Shown here in pieces: positions 52,157 through 62,094 of a stretch of DNA of 64,000 nucleotides. The notes beneath the pieces are model-generated. The model did no database searches, had not been told where the DNA came from, and worked only from the letters and a program-made list of their open reading frames with translations. Position numbers and translations under genes: made by a program. Numbering within the stretch: position 1 is the stretch's first letter; the number at the start of each line of letters is the position of its first letter. Origin of the DNA: Flavobacteriaceae bacterium D16 (GTDB lineage: Bacteria > Bacteroidota > Bacteroidia > Flavobacteriales > Flavobacteriaceae). The stretch covers positions 806,001 to 870,000 of the forward strand of contig JAJTJC010000035.1 in assembly GCA_021295155.1 (NCBI GenBank). Direction: 5' to 3'.

Positions 52157-53431
52157 ATGCTGGGATATACTCAGAAACCTGGCTTTCTTACTTTAAATTA
52201 TCTTGGCATGGAAAATTCCGGGGCGCATAAACAGGAACGATACGAAGCTAAAAGAACACTGACACTTAAGGTAGGATATTGGGCATCCTTCCTGACACTT
52301 GTTTTTGGAGCACTTTGCTTTTTTTGGCTGGATATTACCAGGATAGTCCCCTACTGTTTCTTAGGCTTCTCCCTGGCTAACCTACTCAATACCATTGCTT
52401 TACAAAGACATAATGATTTAAACTTAAGCTTTAACCTGGCTACCTTACTAAGCCTCGGCGCTGCACTACTAATCACTTGGTTTACAGGGGGCATTAACAG
52501 CCCCTTTATTTTTGTGCTGGCCATTGTAGTTTTCGCCGGATATGCCACTACCGGGCCCAGGGGAAAACTTTACCTATACCTGTGTGTTGCCCTTATTTTA
52601 CTGGTATTCTTTAACGATGTTTTTAAATTTCTTCCTGCAGACAATGTAGTTCCGGAATATTCCAGTACCATTTTTGCCCTCCTCAGTATCTTACTATCTG
52701 TATATCTAATGGGAGGGGTATTGGCCAAAAACCTGCTGAAAGCTCATATTAAGCTTTACAAGTCCAATATGGATATCGAACGGCAGATTAAGGAAAAAGA
52801 AACCCTGCTTCGTGAAGTGCATCATCGGGTTAAAAATAACCTGCAAACGGTTTCCAGTCTTTTAAGTCTGCAATCCAGGAGTGTGGAGGACGTCAAAATG
52901 AAAGGTTTGCTTAAAAGTAGTCAAAACCGGGTAATCTCAATGGCCATGGTTCACGAAATGCTCTACATGCGCGAGGATTTATCCAGGATTGAATACAAGA
53001 GTTATGTTCAGGAGTTGAGTGAATACCTGGTACGATCTGTAAAAGGCGCTGAAAACAAAGTCAAACTAAACATAGATATCCCAGACATTAAACTGGGAAT
53101 TGACACTGCCATCCCCCTTGGCCTTTTGATTAATGAAGCCCTTACCAATGCCCTCAAATACGGAATTATGGAGGATAATGAGGGGGAAATACATATTGCC
53201 CTTAAAAAGGAAGCAGATGAGGACTACGTCCTGAATATTGGTGATAATGGCGCGGGCTTTTCCTCCCTGGTAGATCATAAGACCACCCGTTCCCTCGGCC
53301 TTAAACTCATTCACAATCTGGCCAGGCAACTCAAGGGAACCATCACCAGGGATGAAAGCAAAAAGGGTACTAACTACATTGTTAAATTCAGGGAGATTGG
53401 TAAGCAGCAACATTTAAACCCTGTGGCATAA
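52157..53431 (+). CDS. Membrane sensor histidine kinase (HWE/HisKA_2 type)
   Basis: The 424-residue protein has about six membrane helices in residues 38-200, without a large periplasmic domain. A short coiled linker follows (IERQIKEKETLLREVHHRVKNNLQTVSSLL), where the phosphoacceptor His is about residue 222. The H-box form H-R-V-K-N-N-L is that of HisKA_2 kinases. The ATPase domain shows AIPLGLLINEALTNALKYG near 318 (N-box) and IGDNGAGFSSLVDH near 365. No response regulator is adjacent, so its partner is elsewhere. A start at ATG 52208 (MENSGAHKQERYE) is an equal alternative, although GAGGATAAAGG before 52157 resembles a ribosome site. Confidence 0.88.
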   Translation: MLGYTQKPGFLTLNYLGMENSGAHKQERYEAKRTLTLKVGYWASFLTLVFGALCFFWLDITRIVPYCFLGFSLANLLNTIALQRHNDLNLSFNLATLLSLGAALLITWFTGGINSPFIFVLAIVVFAGYATTGPRGKLYLYLCVALILLVFFNDVFKFLPADNVVPEYSSTIFALLSILLSVYLMGGVLAKNLLKAHIKLYKSNMDIERQIKEKETLLREVHHRVKNNLQTVSSLLSLQSRSVEDVKMKGLLKSSQNRVISMAMVHEMLYMREDLSRIEYKSYVQELSEYLVRSVKGAENKVKLNIDIPDIKLGIDTAIPLGLLINEALTNALKYGIMEDNEGEIHIALKKEADEDYVLNIGDNGAGFSSLVDHKTTRSLGLKLIHNLARQLKGTITRDESKKGTNYIVKFREIGKQQHLNPVA

Positions 53432-53482
53432 ATCCTTAAATAAGCGTCTCTTTCCATACCCCTACATTGCATCATTTCTTGT

Positions 53483-53490
53483 TATCTTTA
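53483..53490 (+). promoter_or_regulatory. TATCTTTA promoter-like box
   Basis: TATCTTTA lies 30 bases before the ATG at 53520. It is the same box as at 4226, 17035 and 23496. The nearest upstream TTG is too close to be a -33 element. Confidence 0.4.
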
Positions 53491-53519
53491 GTTTTCTTAT
53501 TTACGTAAAACACTATTCC

Positions 53520-56042
53520 ATGTTAAAAAGACTCGTATGGGTATTGCTCCTTAGCACCCAGGCATTTTACGCCCAGGACTATTTCTTCAAAAAGTACCAT
53601 CCTTTTCAATCCCAGGTACCCTCTCCAGAAGACTATCTGGGGTATCCTATTGGCGCACATCACACCAGGCACGATCGTATTGTGGGATATCTGGAAATGT
53701 TAGCGGAAGTATCGGATCGGGCAACCCTATACGACTATGGCCGTACTCATGAGGGCAGACGTTTGGTAATCCTTACCATTTCTACCCCGGAAAATATCGG
53801 TCAATTGCCAAACCTAAAGGAACGCCACCTGGCCTATACCCAACCCAATGCTAATTTAAGCCCAGATCCCAATCTCCCTGTTTTCATTAACCTGGCCTAT
53901 AATGTTCATGGAAATGAGCCATCGAGTTCGGAGGCTGCACTTTTAACCGCATATACCCTAACTGCCTCTGATCATCCTGAAATCCTCAATTATTTAAAAA
54001 ATGCTGTGATTTTTGTTGATCCAACCATCAATCCGGATGGCCGGGACAGGCATACACAATGGGCCAATATGTATCAGGGGAACCCTTTGGTTGAGGATCC
54101 ACAGGACGCCGAACATAACGAATACTGGCCTGGTGGCAGAACAAACCACTACTGGTTCGACCTTAACCGGGACTGGCTGCTGGCAATCAATCCTGAAAGT
54201 CGTGGAAAACTCAACTGGTACCATGAATGGTATCCCAACGTGGTTACTGATTTTCACGAAATGGGAACACAGAGCACTTATTTCTTCGAACCCATGAAGG
54301 CCAATGGGTCCCTGGATCCCATTATGCCCAAAGAGAATTATGAAGACCTGAATAACCTGTTTGGCGAATACTTCAGTCAGGCTCTGGATAGTATTGGATC
54401 ACTTTATTTCACCAAAGAAGTTTTTGACGGTACCTATCCGGGTTACGGTTCGTCCTATCCCGATCTGCAGGGAGGTCTCGGATTGCTATTCGAACAGGCC
54501 AGTTCCCGGGGACACAAGCAAAAAACAGCTTTCGGGGCAATCACCTTTCCTTTTACCATTAGAAACCAATACACCTCCAGTATCACTACGGTAAAGGCCG
54601 CGGTGGAGAACAAAGACTACCTGTATCAATACCAGCAAGACTTTTTTAATTCAGCTATACAGAATGCACAGAAGGCTAAAATAAAGGGGTATCAGTTCGG
54701 AGATCCCTATGATAAGAATAGGGTAAAAGCCTTTATTGACAAACTCCTTATCCATAGAATTGAGGTGTATAAAGCTTCGAATGGAGAATATATAGTACCT
54801 ACCGGACAGGCCCAGTATCGCATGGTACAGACCATGTTTGAGACTTATGATAAATATCGTGATAGTGTTTATTACGATGCTTCGGCCTGGTCTGTAGCTA
54901 ATTTTTATAACATGAAATACCGGCCCGTAAACAATTTTAGCCGCGGGGAACAAATTAGCAGTACTGATAACCTGGTAGCGGTAAAACCAGTTAAAAAATC
55001 AGATTATGCATACCTGATTGACTGGGATGATTACAATGCTCCTGCGGTGTTAAATGAACTACAAACCAAAGGGCTGGTAGTTTCTGCTGCCTTCAAACCC
55101 TTTACCGCAGATGTAGATGGCACATCAAAAACCTTTCATTATGGCACCCTGATGGTGCCGGTAAGCCTTCAGAAAAAAACTGCCGAAGAGACATATACCT
55201 TTTTGCAAAAAGCTCAGGAAAAATACAAAGTGCCCATGTTTTCGGTAGAAACGGGCTATAATCTGCAAGGTGTTGACCTGGGAAGCAGGTACCTAAGTGC
55301 ACTGACTAAACCCAAGACTGCAATGCTAATTGGAACAGGCACCAGATCTTATGAAGCGGGTGAGGTTTGGCATTTGCTCGACACCCGGATTGGGATGCCC
55401 ATCACTAAAATACCGATGAGCAACTTTAACAGGGTAAAATTTGACAAATACAATACACTGGTCATGGTATCCGGCAACTATTCCCTGACGGAGAAACAGC
55501 AAAACAGCCTGAAGGAATGGGTTAAAAAAGGAAATACGCTGATCACCATCGGAACAGCATCAGAATGGATCATTAAAAAGAAATGGGTAAAAGAAAAATT
55601 GATTAAATCCGAAATTGATTCAACCAAGGCCCCTGCCCGACTACCTTATGTGGATTCGCGGGAAAACCTCGGAAAAGAAAGTGTTGGTGGGATTATTGCC
55701 AGGGTCAACCTGGATATAAGTCATCCCCTGGGTTTTGGCTACCACAATACTACCTTGCCGGTTTATAAGAACAATACGGTTTGGCTTGCTCCCAGCCAAA
55801 ACGCATATGCCACGGTTGCCAAATACTCGAAAGAACCGCACATCGATGGTTTTATCACCAAACGTAACCTTGATGAGTTCCTCAAACCTGCTGCTTCCTT
55901 AATTGTCAGTCCGCTAGGGAGTGGCAGGGTAATTATGTTTGCCGACAACCCCAATTTCAGGGGTTCATGGTATGGCACAAACCGCTTGTTTCTAAATGCT
56001 ATTTTTCTCGGACATAAAATAACCGTTCCTAAACGAAATTAA
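53520..56042 (+). CDS. Secreted M14 family zinc carboxypeptidase, second copy
   Basis: The 840-residue protein has a signal peptide (about 1-18, ending AFYAQ) and the M14 zinc site: His130 and Glu133 in NVHGNEPSSSEA, His246 in VVTDFHEMG, with Glu325 in LLFEQASSRG as candidate base. INPDGRDRHTQW and FDLNRDWLLA are shared with the paralogue at 7944. The C-terminal half again includes a glutamine-amidotransferase-like part (MLIGTGTRSYEAGEVWHLL..LVMVSGNYS) and ends FADNPNFRGSWYGTNRLFLNAIF, close to the other copy's ending. It is followed after 4 bases by an amidohydrolase, so the two may act on one peptide substrate in turn. Confidence 0.9.
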   Translation: MLKRLVWVLLLSTQAFYAQDYFFKKYHPFQSQVPSPEDYLGYPIGAHHTRHDRIVGYLEMLAEVSDRATLYDYGRTHEGRRLVILTISTPENIGQLPNLKERHLAYTQPNANLSPDPNLPVFINLAYNVHGNEPSSSEAALLTAYTLTASDHPEILNYLKNAVIFVDPTINPDGRDRHTQWANMYQGNPLVEDPQDAEHNEYWPGGRTNHYWFDLNRDWLLAINPESRGKLNWYHEWYPNVVTDFHEMGTQSTYFFEPMKANGSLDPIMPKENYEDLNNLFGEYFSQALDSIGSLYFTKEVFDGTYPGYGSSYPDLQGGLGLLFEQASSRGHKQKTAFGAITFPFTIRNQYTSSITTVKAAVENKDYLYQYQQDFFNSAIQNAQKAKIKGYQFGDPYDKNRVKAFIDKLLIHRIEVYKASNGEYIVPTGQAQYRMVQTMFETYDKYRDSVYYDASAWSVANFYNMKYRPVNNFSRGEQISSTDNLVAVKPVKKSDYAYLIDWDDYNAPAVLNELQTKGLVVSAAFKPFTADVDGTSKTFHYGTLMVPVSLQKKTAEETYTFLQKAQEKYKVPMFSVETGYNLQGVDLGSRYLSALTKPKTAMLIGTGTRSYEAGEVWHLLDTRIGMPITKIPMSNFNRVKFDKYNTLVMVSGNYSLTEKQQNSLKEWVKKGNTLITIGTASEWIIKKKWVKEKLIKSEIDSTKAPARLPYVDSRENLGKESVGGIIARVNLDISHPLGFGYHNTTLPVYKNNTVWLAPSQNAYATVAKYSKEPHIDGFITKRNLDEFLKPAASLIVSPLGSGRVIMFADNPNFRGSWYGTNRLFLNAIFLGHKITVPKRN

Positions 56043-56046
56043 ACTT

Positions 56047-57615
56047 ATGAAAAACCTGGTATTTACCTTTTTCCTTCTCATTTTCCTGGGAATACAACCG
56101 GGCTTGGCCCAGGAATTAAAGACCAACTCTGAAGGTCCGTTTAAGCAACTTATTATCCGCGGTGCCACTTTGATCAATGGGAATGGAGCACCTCCGCAGG
56201 GACCCGTGGACATAGTTGTTGAAAACAATAGGATAAAGCGGGTAGCGGTGGTAGGTTATCCCGGAGTTGCTATAAATCCGGACGACCGACCGAAATTATT
56301 AGCTGGTGGACGTGAATTAGACGCTTCCGGCATGTATATACTCCCCGGTTTCGTAGATATGCATGGCCATATTGGCGGTGTCCCACAGGGGGCCGATCCG
56401 GATTATGTATTCCGGTTATGGATGGCACATGGCATTACCACCGTAAGGGAACCTAGTGGCAGGGGAGTTGATTTTACACTGGACCTCAAACGAAAAAGTG
56501 CTGCAAATGAGATTATAGCCCCCAGGATATTAGCTTACACAGGCTTTGGACAAGGTAGCAAAGATCCTATCAGCTCTCCGGAAATGGCCAGGGAATGGGT
56601 TCGTTCTAATGCCAAAAAAGGTGCAGACGGTGTAAAATTTTTCGGGGCTCCACCGGAAATAATGGCCGCCGCCCTGGATGAAAACAAGAAGCTAGGGCTT
56701 CGTTCTGCCTGCCATCATGCACAGCTCAATGTAGCGCGCTGGAATGTTTTGCACTCGGCAAGGGCGGGACTTACCTCTATGGAACACTGGTATGGCTTGC
56801 CCGAGGCGCTTTTTGAAGATCGCACAGTTCAGGACTATCCGCTCGATTACAATTACAACAATGAACAGCACCGTTTTGAGGAAGCGGGCAAACTGTGGAA
56901 ACAGGCCGCAGAACCCTATTCTGAACACTGGAATAAAGTTATGGACGAACTGATTGCCCTCGACTTTACCTTGGACCCTACCTTCAACATCTATGAAGCT
57001 AGCAGGGACCTGCATCGGGCACGCCGGGCCGAATGGCATGAAACCTATACCCTACCCTCACTTTGGGATTTTTATCAACCCAGTAAAATTTCCCATGGTT
57101 CTTACTGGCATTATTGGGGAACGGAACAGGAAGTAGCCTGGAAGGAAAATTATCAATTGTGGATGACCTTCGTTAACGAATACAAAAACCGGGGCGGAAG
57201 GGTTACCACAGGCTCCGATTCCGGATTTATATTTCAACTATACGGTTTTGCCTATATCAGGGAGATGGAATTGCTGAGAGAAGCCGGTTTCCACCCGCTG
57301 GAAGTAATCAAGTCTGCTACTCTTAATGGAGCAGAGGCTCTGGGAATGGCAGATCAGATAGGGACAATAACAGCAGGCAAGCTTGCAGATTTTGTCCTGG
57401 TTTCCGAGAATCCCCTGGAAAACCTCAAAGCGCTTTACGGCACCGGGGCGATTAAATTGACGGATGACAATAAAGTTGTGCGTGTAGGAGGAGTTCGCTA
57501 CACCATAAAAGATGGTATTATTTACGATGCCAAAGCCTTGCTAAAGGAAGTTGCAGATATGGTGGCCTCAGAAAAAAAACGCCTCAATTACAAAATCACG
57601 CAACCGGGCAATTAG
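56047..57615 (+). CDS. Secreted amidohydrolase (imidazolonepropionase-like)
   Basis: The 522-residue protein has a signal peptide (about 1-21, ending GLAQE) and the amidohydrolase fold. The HxH metal motif is in LPGFVDMHGHIGG near 100, a Lys in GVKFFGAPPEIM near 200 may be carboxylated, later His residues are in ACHHAQLN and LTSMEHWYG, and the Asp is in RVTTGSDSGF near 393. IGTITAGKLADFVLV is the usual C-terminal strand segment. Secreted relatives often hydrolyse dipeptides (Xaa-Pro or isoaspartyl) or carbamates. It is co-transcribed with the M14 gene. Confidence 0.9.
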   Translation: MKNLVFTFFLLIFLGIQPGLAQELKTNSEGPFKQLIIRGATLINGNGAPPQGPVDIVVENNRIKRVAVVGYPGVAINPDDRPKLLAGGRELDASGMYILPGFVDMHGHIGGVPQGADPDYVFRLWMAHGITTVREPSGRGVDFTLDLKRKSAANEIIAPRILAYTGFGQGSKDPISSPEMAREWVRSNAKKGADGVKFFGAPPEIMAAALDENKKLGLRSACHHAQLNVARWNVLHSARAGLTSMEHWYGLPEALFEDRTVQDYPLDYNYNNEQHRFEEAGKLWKQAAEPYSEHWNKVMDELIALDFTLDPTFNIYEASRDLHRARRAEWHETYTLPSLWDFYQPSKISHGSYWHYWGTEQEVAWKENYQLWMTFVNEYKNRGGRVTTGSDSGFIFQLYGFAYIREMELLREAGFHPLEVIKSATLNGAEALGMADQIGTITAGKLADFVLVSENPLENLKALYGTGAIKLTDDNKVVRVGGVRYTIKDGIIYDAKALLKEVADMVASEKKRLNYKITQPGN

Positions 57616-58044
57616 GTTTGCTAATTACTTCCGTGGAAAACGTTGGCTTTCCTTGGAATTTGGTATTTCAAGAGGTCTGAGTTGCCCTTTTGTTTTGGGA
57701 AAAATCAAAGCATAACTTAAATAAAGGGCGATTGGCAGTGATAGGACAAATACGATCATGATAGTAGGGTTGATTTCATTCTTTTATTACAACGTCCATA
57801 AATTGCCTTTCTGTTTATTATTCGATCAAGTTAACTGGAAATCGGTCGAGAAGCACTCTGGGATAAAAAAGGAGTAAACAGCTGTCAATAGATCTACATG
57901 TTTAGAACAATTATTCACGAGAAATTGTATTGAAAAGATAAAACTGTACTTCTAATTAAAAAGAAGTTAAAAATAGGTATTCCTTTACCCAGGCTATTTG
58001 TTAATCCCTTAATTTAGAGGTAAACGATCTATAAACTGATAATA
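57616..58044. other. Intergenic region with one small leftward ORF
   Basis: This 429-base gap lies between the amidohydrolase and SIMPL genes. It contains the 44-codon minus-strand ORF at 57625-57759. The remaining 285 bases are AT-rich with no ORF, repeat or strong hairpin that I can see; the last 60 bases must hold the SIMPL promoter. Confidence 0.5.
57625..57759 (-). CDS. Possible 44-residue membrane peptide
   Basis: An ATG at 57759 opens a 44-codon frame with an N-terminal membrane helix, MIVFVLSLPIALYLSYALIF, then PKTKGQLRPLEIP and a polar basic tail. The codons look protein-like (hydrophobic helix then charged tail), and the size resembles other short membrane peptides in flavobacteria. 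No clear promoter is seen, so a chance ORF is not excluded. Confidence 0.4.
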   Translation of the reverse strand: MIVFVLSLPIALYLSYALIFPKTKGQLRPLEIPNSKESQRFPRK

Positions 58045-58752
58045 ATGAAAGAAATGGACTGGCTCAAAACCCTAATAGTCTTCATTGGCCTCATCGTTGC
58101 TGGCTATTTTGTAGGGAATATGCATAAAACGGGAATGCAGTACAATCGTTATGTTCAGGTAAAAGGTCTGTCGGAGCGTGAAGTAGAGGCTGATCTTGCG
58201 GTATGGCCTATTAACATCACCCTCACCGGAAACGATCTTAATATGTTGAAAAACAACATAGAATCACAAAATGAAGCGGTTTATTCGTTTTTTATGCAGC
58301 AAGGTTTTGATGCCACTGAAATAACCCGTGGAACCACTAACATTAGTGATGCCAGAGCCAACCTCTATAATTCCAATAGTCAAAGTCCCTATCGCTTTCT
58401 TGCCGTATCTGAATTTACGGTCAGAACCCGGGATATTCCCCGACTTAAAAAAGCCCTGGCCGAATCACTCACCCTGATGTCAGAAGGCATAATACTAGGG
58501 TCTAAAAATACGTGGAGACCGGTGGAATATATTTTTACGGGGCTCAATGCCCTTAAACCAGACATGATAGAAGAAGCTACCAAGAATGCGCGTGAAGTGG
58601 CCATTAAATTTGCCGAAGACTCCCAGTCACGTGTTGGGAAAATTAAAGTGGCAAGGCAAGGCCTGTTCACGATAAGTGACCGCGATCAAAATACCCCGGA
58701 AATCAAAATTGTACGTGTGGTCTCTACCCTGGATTTTCATTTACAGGATTAG
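58045..58752 (+). CDS. SIMPL domain (DUF541) membrane-anchored protein
   Basis: The 235-residue protein has one N-terminal membrane helix (LKTLIVFIGLIVAGYFVGN) and a SIMPL domain with RYVQVKGLSEREVEADLAVWPINI near 36, TRGTTNISDARANLYN near 93 and AREVAIKFAEDSQSRVGKIKVARQGLF near 180. The domain forms ring-shaped assemblies in relatives; the periplasmic role is unclear. It is flanked by a long gap and by the convergent ABC permease gene. Confidence 0.87.
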   Translation: MKEMDWLKTLIVFIGLIVAGYFVGNMHKTGMQYNRYVQVKGLSEREVEADLAVWPINITLTGNDLNMLKNNIESQNEAVYSFFMQQGFDATEITRGTTNISDARANLYNSNSQSPYRFLAVSEFTVRTRDIPRLKKALAESLTLMSEGIILGSKNTWRPVEYIFTGLNALKPDMIEEATKNAREVAIKFAEDSQSRVGKIKVARQGLFTISDRDQNTPEIKIVRVVSTLDFHLQD

Positions 58753-58794
58753 CTTTAAAAGCTAGGTTTTTAGTTTGCCCTGAAATAAGATAAA

Positions 58795-61347
58795 TCAAGG
58801 CCGCTCTTTACGCAATACTTGCAGCGGAGGACTGTTAAGTACCGCAGTGCTATTGAGTAATCCAATGCTGAGCACCAGTAAGGTAATACCGGGTAAAACA
58901 ACCAAAAAGGGGATTGCCGATGGGGTAAAACTGGTATCGAAAACAAAATAAGCCAGAAGTTCGCTCGCTAACAGCGATAGCAGGATACCAAAACCACTGC
59001 CTAAAACCCCAAGATACAGGTATTCCAGGGCCGCAATTTTGAGAATCTGACGACCCTTAGCTCCCAAAGTCCTGAGCAATACGCTTTCGCGGATACGTTG
59101 ATATTTACTGGTGCGTACCGCCCCAATAAGCACAATTACACCGGTAAGGATGCTGAAGAAAGCCATAAAATTGATAACCCATGATATTTTATCAAGGATG
59201 TTCTCAATGAGGTTGATAACCTGGCGTAGATCTATGATCGATAAATTTGGGAAGGAGCGTACCAAATCGCGTTGCAATTCCGCTGAGGAAGCTTCATCCT
59301 CAGCACTGGTGGTTATTACATGGAATTTTGGCGCTTCCTCTAATACCCCCTTGGGAAAAACAATGGAAAAATTAAGCTGCATTCTACCCCAGTCTACTTC
59401 GCGAATACTGCTGACTACGGTTTCCATTAATACGCCCTGTACATTAAAGGTGATGATATCTCCTAACCCAACTTCGGCATCCTGAGCCACATTGTAGGCC
59501 AGGGAAATCGGAACAGGTCCACTTTCATTATACTGAGGCACCCAGTCGCCTTCTAGCAGGGTTTCGGAGGCAATCAGGCTGTCGCGGTAGGTCACGCGGA
59601 ATTCATGGCTCAAAATCCATCCGTTAATGGTTGAAGTACTGTCCAATCGGATTTCATTGACAGGCCTTCCCTTAAGTTCTTGCACCCGCATGGTTACGAT
59701 GGGAATATTATCCATTACTGTTAACCCTTTAGGCTTTATTAATTGAGTTACTTGTTCCTGCTGATCGCTCTGAACGTCAAGAACAATAATATTAGGGCTG
59801 CTACTTCCGGGCTCCAATTGTGCTTTAGCCAAAAGGATATCCTTGGTAAAATAGAGTGTACTGATAAGAAAAGTTCCTACTCCAACAGCCAGAATCAGGG
59901 TCCGTGTCTGGTTTTGCGGGCGGAAAAGGCTCAACAAGCTCTGACGGGCACAGAAACCCCAGGAAGAGGGAAAAAACTTTTTAATCCCCTTCATAAAAAG
60001 TCCCGCCACTCCGGAGAGGATTGCGAAGGTGACCATGATGGCCAATACAAAACTCAGGGCATACCTCCAGTTTTCAAGCAGGGAAAGTGAAAACATGAAT
60101 ATAAACAGCATAATGCTGCTAATGATCAAAACAAAGATGGTACGAGGGGGTTTGGGTGCCTGCTCCTGTATGCGCAATACTTGTAAAGGGGAGACAAACC
60201 AGGTGCCAAGCAGAGGCAATAAGGCAAAGAGTACCGACATGGAAACGCCCAATAAAACTCCCTGAAATATGGGAGGCCAAACCCAGGATATTACCACTTC
60301 AAATGGCAAAAAATCCTGCAGGATATAGGGGAATAATTGCTGCAGGAGCACTCCTCCCAAAGCCCCGATTAGCCCTCCAATAAATCCCATTCCGGCTATC
60401 TGGAGCAGGAAAATATAAAAAGATTGCTTTCGTGTAGCTCCCATGCACTTAAGGATGGCAACAGATTTGAGCTTTTCCCGTATATAAATATTAACTGAAC
60501 TGGCTATTCCTACACATCCTAACAACAAGGCAATAAAAGCAACCAGGTTCAAAAACTTTCCAAAGTTATCATAACGACGCCCAAGTCTCCTACTGGTATC
60601 TAAATGACTATCCAGGTCTGCATTTTCAGCATCCAGAATCGGGTCTATTTTTTCATCTAATACAAGCAGGTCTTCCTCCTTATCGGCCTTGAAGTAATAA
60701 TTGTATTCCAGACGACTTCCCCTTTGTAACAGGCCCGTTTGCTCTACATAATCGTAGGGTATAACAATAGGTGGAGCTACTGAACTGGAAATAGCCGTAC
60801 TTCCCGGAGCTGATTTCAGAGCACCTCCAATGGGGAAAGTCAAAGTCCCGATCTTGACACTATCCCCAACCTTTAAGTTATACTGCAACATGGCTGTTGC
60901 ATCTACCAAGGCGCTGCCATCTTTTACATAGTTTTCGGCTGCGTCAAGAGGTTCAGTCTCAAGTTCCCCATAAATTGGGAAGTCGCCAGCTATTCCCCTG
61001 ATACGTACCAATTTGGTAGCATTGGCTTTAGGGAACGCAGCCATGGAAGCAAAATTGACTTCCATACCATTGGCACCTCCAAGTGAATCGATAATTCCCA
61101 GCACCTTTTCAGTGGGGAATTGATTGCTATCAATAAGAAAATCCGCTCCCATGAGCGATTTGGATTGAAGGCTGATGTTCTCCTTGAGGTTCGCACTAAA
61201 CGATTGAATAGCCACCACAGCCATTATGCCCAAAACAATTGCTGCCATAAAGAGGATCAGCCTGCGGCTGCTAGCCTTTCCATCCCGATAGGCCATACGT
61301 GCTACCCAAAGCATACCAGGCTGTTTTGGAGTAACTGATTCAATCAT
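58795..61347 (-). CDS. FtsX-like ABC transporter permease (YbbP type)
   Basis: The 850-residue inner-membrane protein has an N-terminal helix, a large periplasmic domain and two FtsX cores. The first is at about 265-400 (LVAFIALLLGCVGIASSVNIYIREKLKSVAILKCMGATRKQSF) and the second near the end (TGVIVLIGAVRTSKYQRIRESVLLRTLGAKGRQIL). With an additional middle helix cluster this gives about 10 helices. It matches YbbP of E. coli (804 residues) in layout. It overlaps the ATPase gene at 61344 by 4 bases and is part of the ybbP-ybbA-tesA trio. The substrate is unknown; lipids or lipoproteins are candidates. Confidence 0.9.
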   Translation of the reverse strand: MIESVTPKQPGMLWVARMAYRDGKASSRRLILFMAAIVLGIMAVVAIQSFSANLKENISLQSKSLMGADFLIDSNQFPTEKVLGIIDSLGGANGMEVNFASMAAFPKANATKLVRIRGIAGDFPIYGELETEPLDAAENYVKDGSALVDATAMLQYNLKVGDSVKIGTLTFPIGGALKSAPGSTAISSSVAPPIVIPYDYVEQTGLLQRGSRLEYNYYFKADKEEDLLVLDEKIDPILDAENADLDSHLDTSRRLGRRYDNFGKFLNLVAFIALLLGCVGIASSVNIYIREKLKSVAILKCMGATRKQSFYIFLLQIAGMGFIGGLIGALGGVLLQQLFPYILQDFLPFEVVISWVWPPIFQGVLLGVSMSVLFALLPLLGTWFVSPLQVLRIQEQAPKPPRTIFVLIISSIMLFIFMFSLSLLENWRYALSFVLAIMVTFAILSGVAGLFMKGIKKFFPSSWGFCARQSLLSLFRPQNQTRTLILAVGVGTFLISTLYFTKDILLAKAQLEPGSSSPNIIVLDVQSDQQEQVTQLIKPKGLTVMDNIPIVTMRVQELKGRPVNEIRLDSTSTINGWILSHEFRVTYRDSLIASETLLEGDWVPQYNESGPVPISLAYNVAQDAEVGLGDIITFNVQGVLMETVVSSIREVDWGRMQLNFSIVFPKGVLEEAPKFHVITTSAEDEASSAELQRDLVRSFPNLSIIDLRQVINLIENILDKISWVINFMAFFSILTGVIVLIGAVRTSKYQRIRESVLLRTLGAKGRQILKIAALEYLYLGVLGSGFGILLSLLASELLAYFVFDTSFTPSAIPFLVVLPGITLLVLSIGLLNSTAVLNSPPLQVLRKERP

Positions 61348-62033
61348 GTGACAGAAATAGATTCATTACTCAATATTTTTCCACCCTTAAGTCTCAGGAT
61401 GTGCTGTGTTTTACGGGCAAGCTCGAGGTCGTGAGTAACGATTACCAGAGTAGTACCCGCTTCCTTATTCAGGTCAAACAGCAGTTGCACTACCTTATCT
61501 CCAGTTTCCTCATCCAGGTTGCCAGTGGGTTCATCGGCGAAGAGGATTCTGGGGCGATTACAGAAAGCCCTGGCCAGGGCAACCCGTTGTTGCTCTCCTC
61601 CCGATAGTTGTGAAGGATAGTGGTGCGAACGATCTGCCAGCCCTACTTTCTTCAGCAGTTCCATAGCCGTATGGGAAGCACTTTTTTCTCCCTGCAGTTC
61701 CAGGGGAACGCTTACATTTTCCAGGGCGGTTAGGGTAGGAATTAATTGAAAATCCTGAAAAATAAATCCGATTTCGCGATTGCGAAGCAGGGCACGTTCG
61801 TCTTCATTTAATTTGGATAACGCCACCCCACTAAGCCATACATCTCCGGAATCAGCTTTATCCAGGCCTGCACACAACCCCAATAAGGTGGTCTTGCCGC
61901 TTCCGGAGGGTCCAACAATAGAAAAGGTGGCTCCTTCTTCAATGCTGAAGGAGATATCATCAAGAACCAACAGTTCTTTATTGCCACTGCTATAACTCTT
62001 CCTGAGGTGGGTTACGTTTAATATCTTTGTCAT
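61344..62033 (-). CDS. ABC transporter ATP-binding protein (LolD/YbbA type)
   Basis: The 229-residue ATPase starts TKILNVTHLRKSYSSGNKELLVLDD. Walker A is IVGPSGSGKTTLLGLCAGL near 37, Q-loop IGFIFQDFQLIPTLTALENV near 88, signature LSGGEQQRVALARAFCNRPRILFADEPTGNLDEETGD near 138-175, and switch His in VTHDLELARKT. The DEPTGNLD form groups it with LolD, MacB and YbbA. The start is ATG 62033; the reading from 62057 adds eight residues. It is divergent from tesA with a 61-base gap, just as in E. coli. Confidence 0.92.
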   Translation of the reverse strand: MTKILNVTHLRKSYSSGNKELLVLDDISFSIEEGATFSIVGPSGSGKTTLLGLCAGLDKADSGDVWLSGVALSKLNEDERALLRNREIGFIFQDFQLIPTLTALENVSVPLELQGEKSASHTAMELLKKVGLADRSHHYPSQLSGGEQQRVALARAFCNRPRILFADEPTGNLDEETGDKVVQLLFDLNKEAGTTLVIVTHDLELARKTQHILRLKGGKILSNESISVT

Positions 62034-62094
62034 GTTGTAATTTCGGATAATGGACAAAAGTCGAAAAATAAGGATTTGCCATTAATTTACGGGT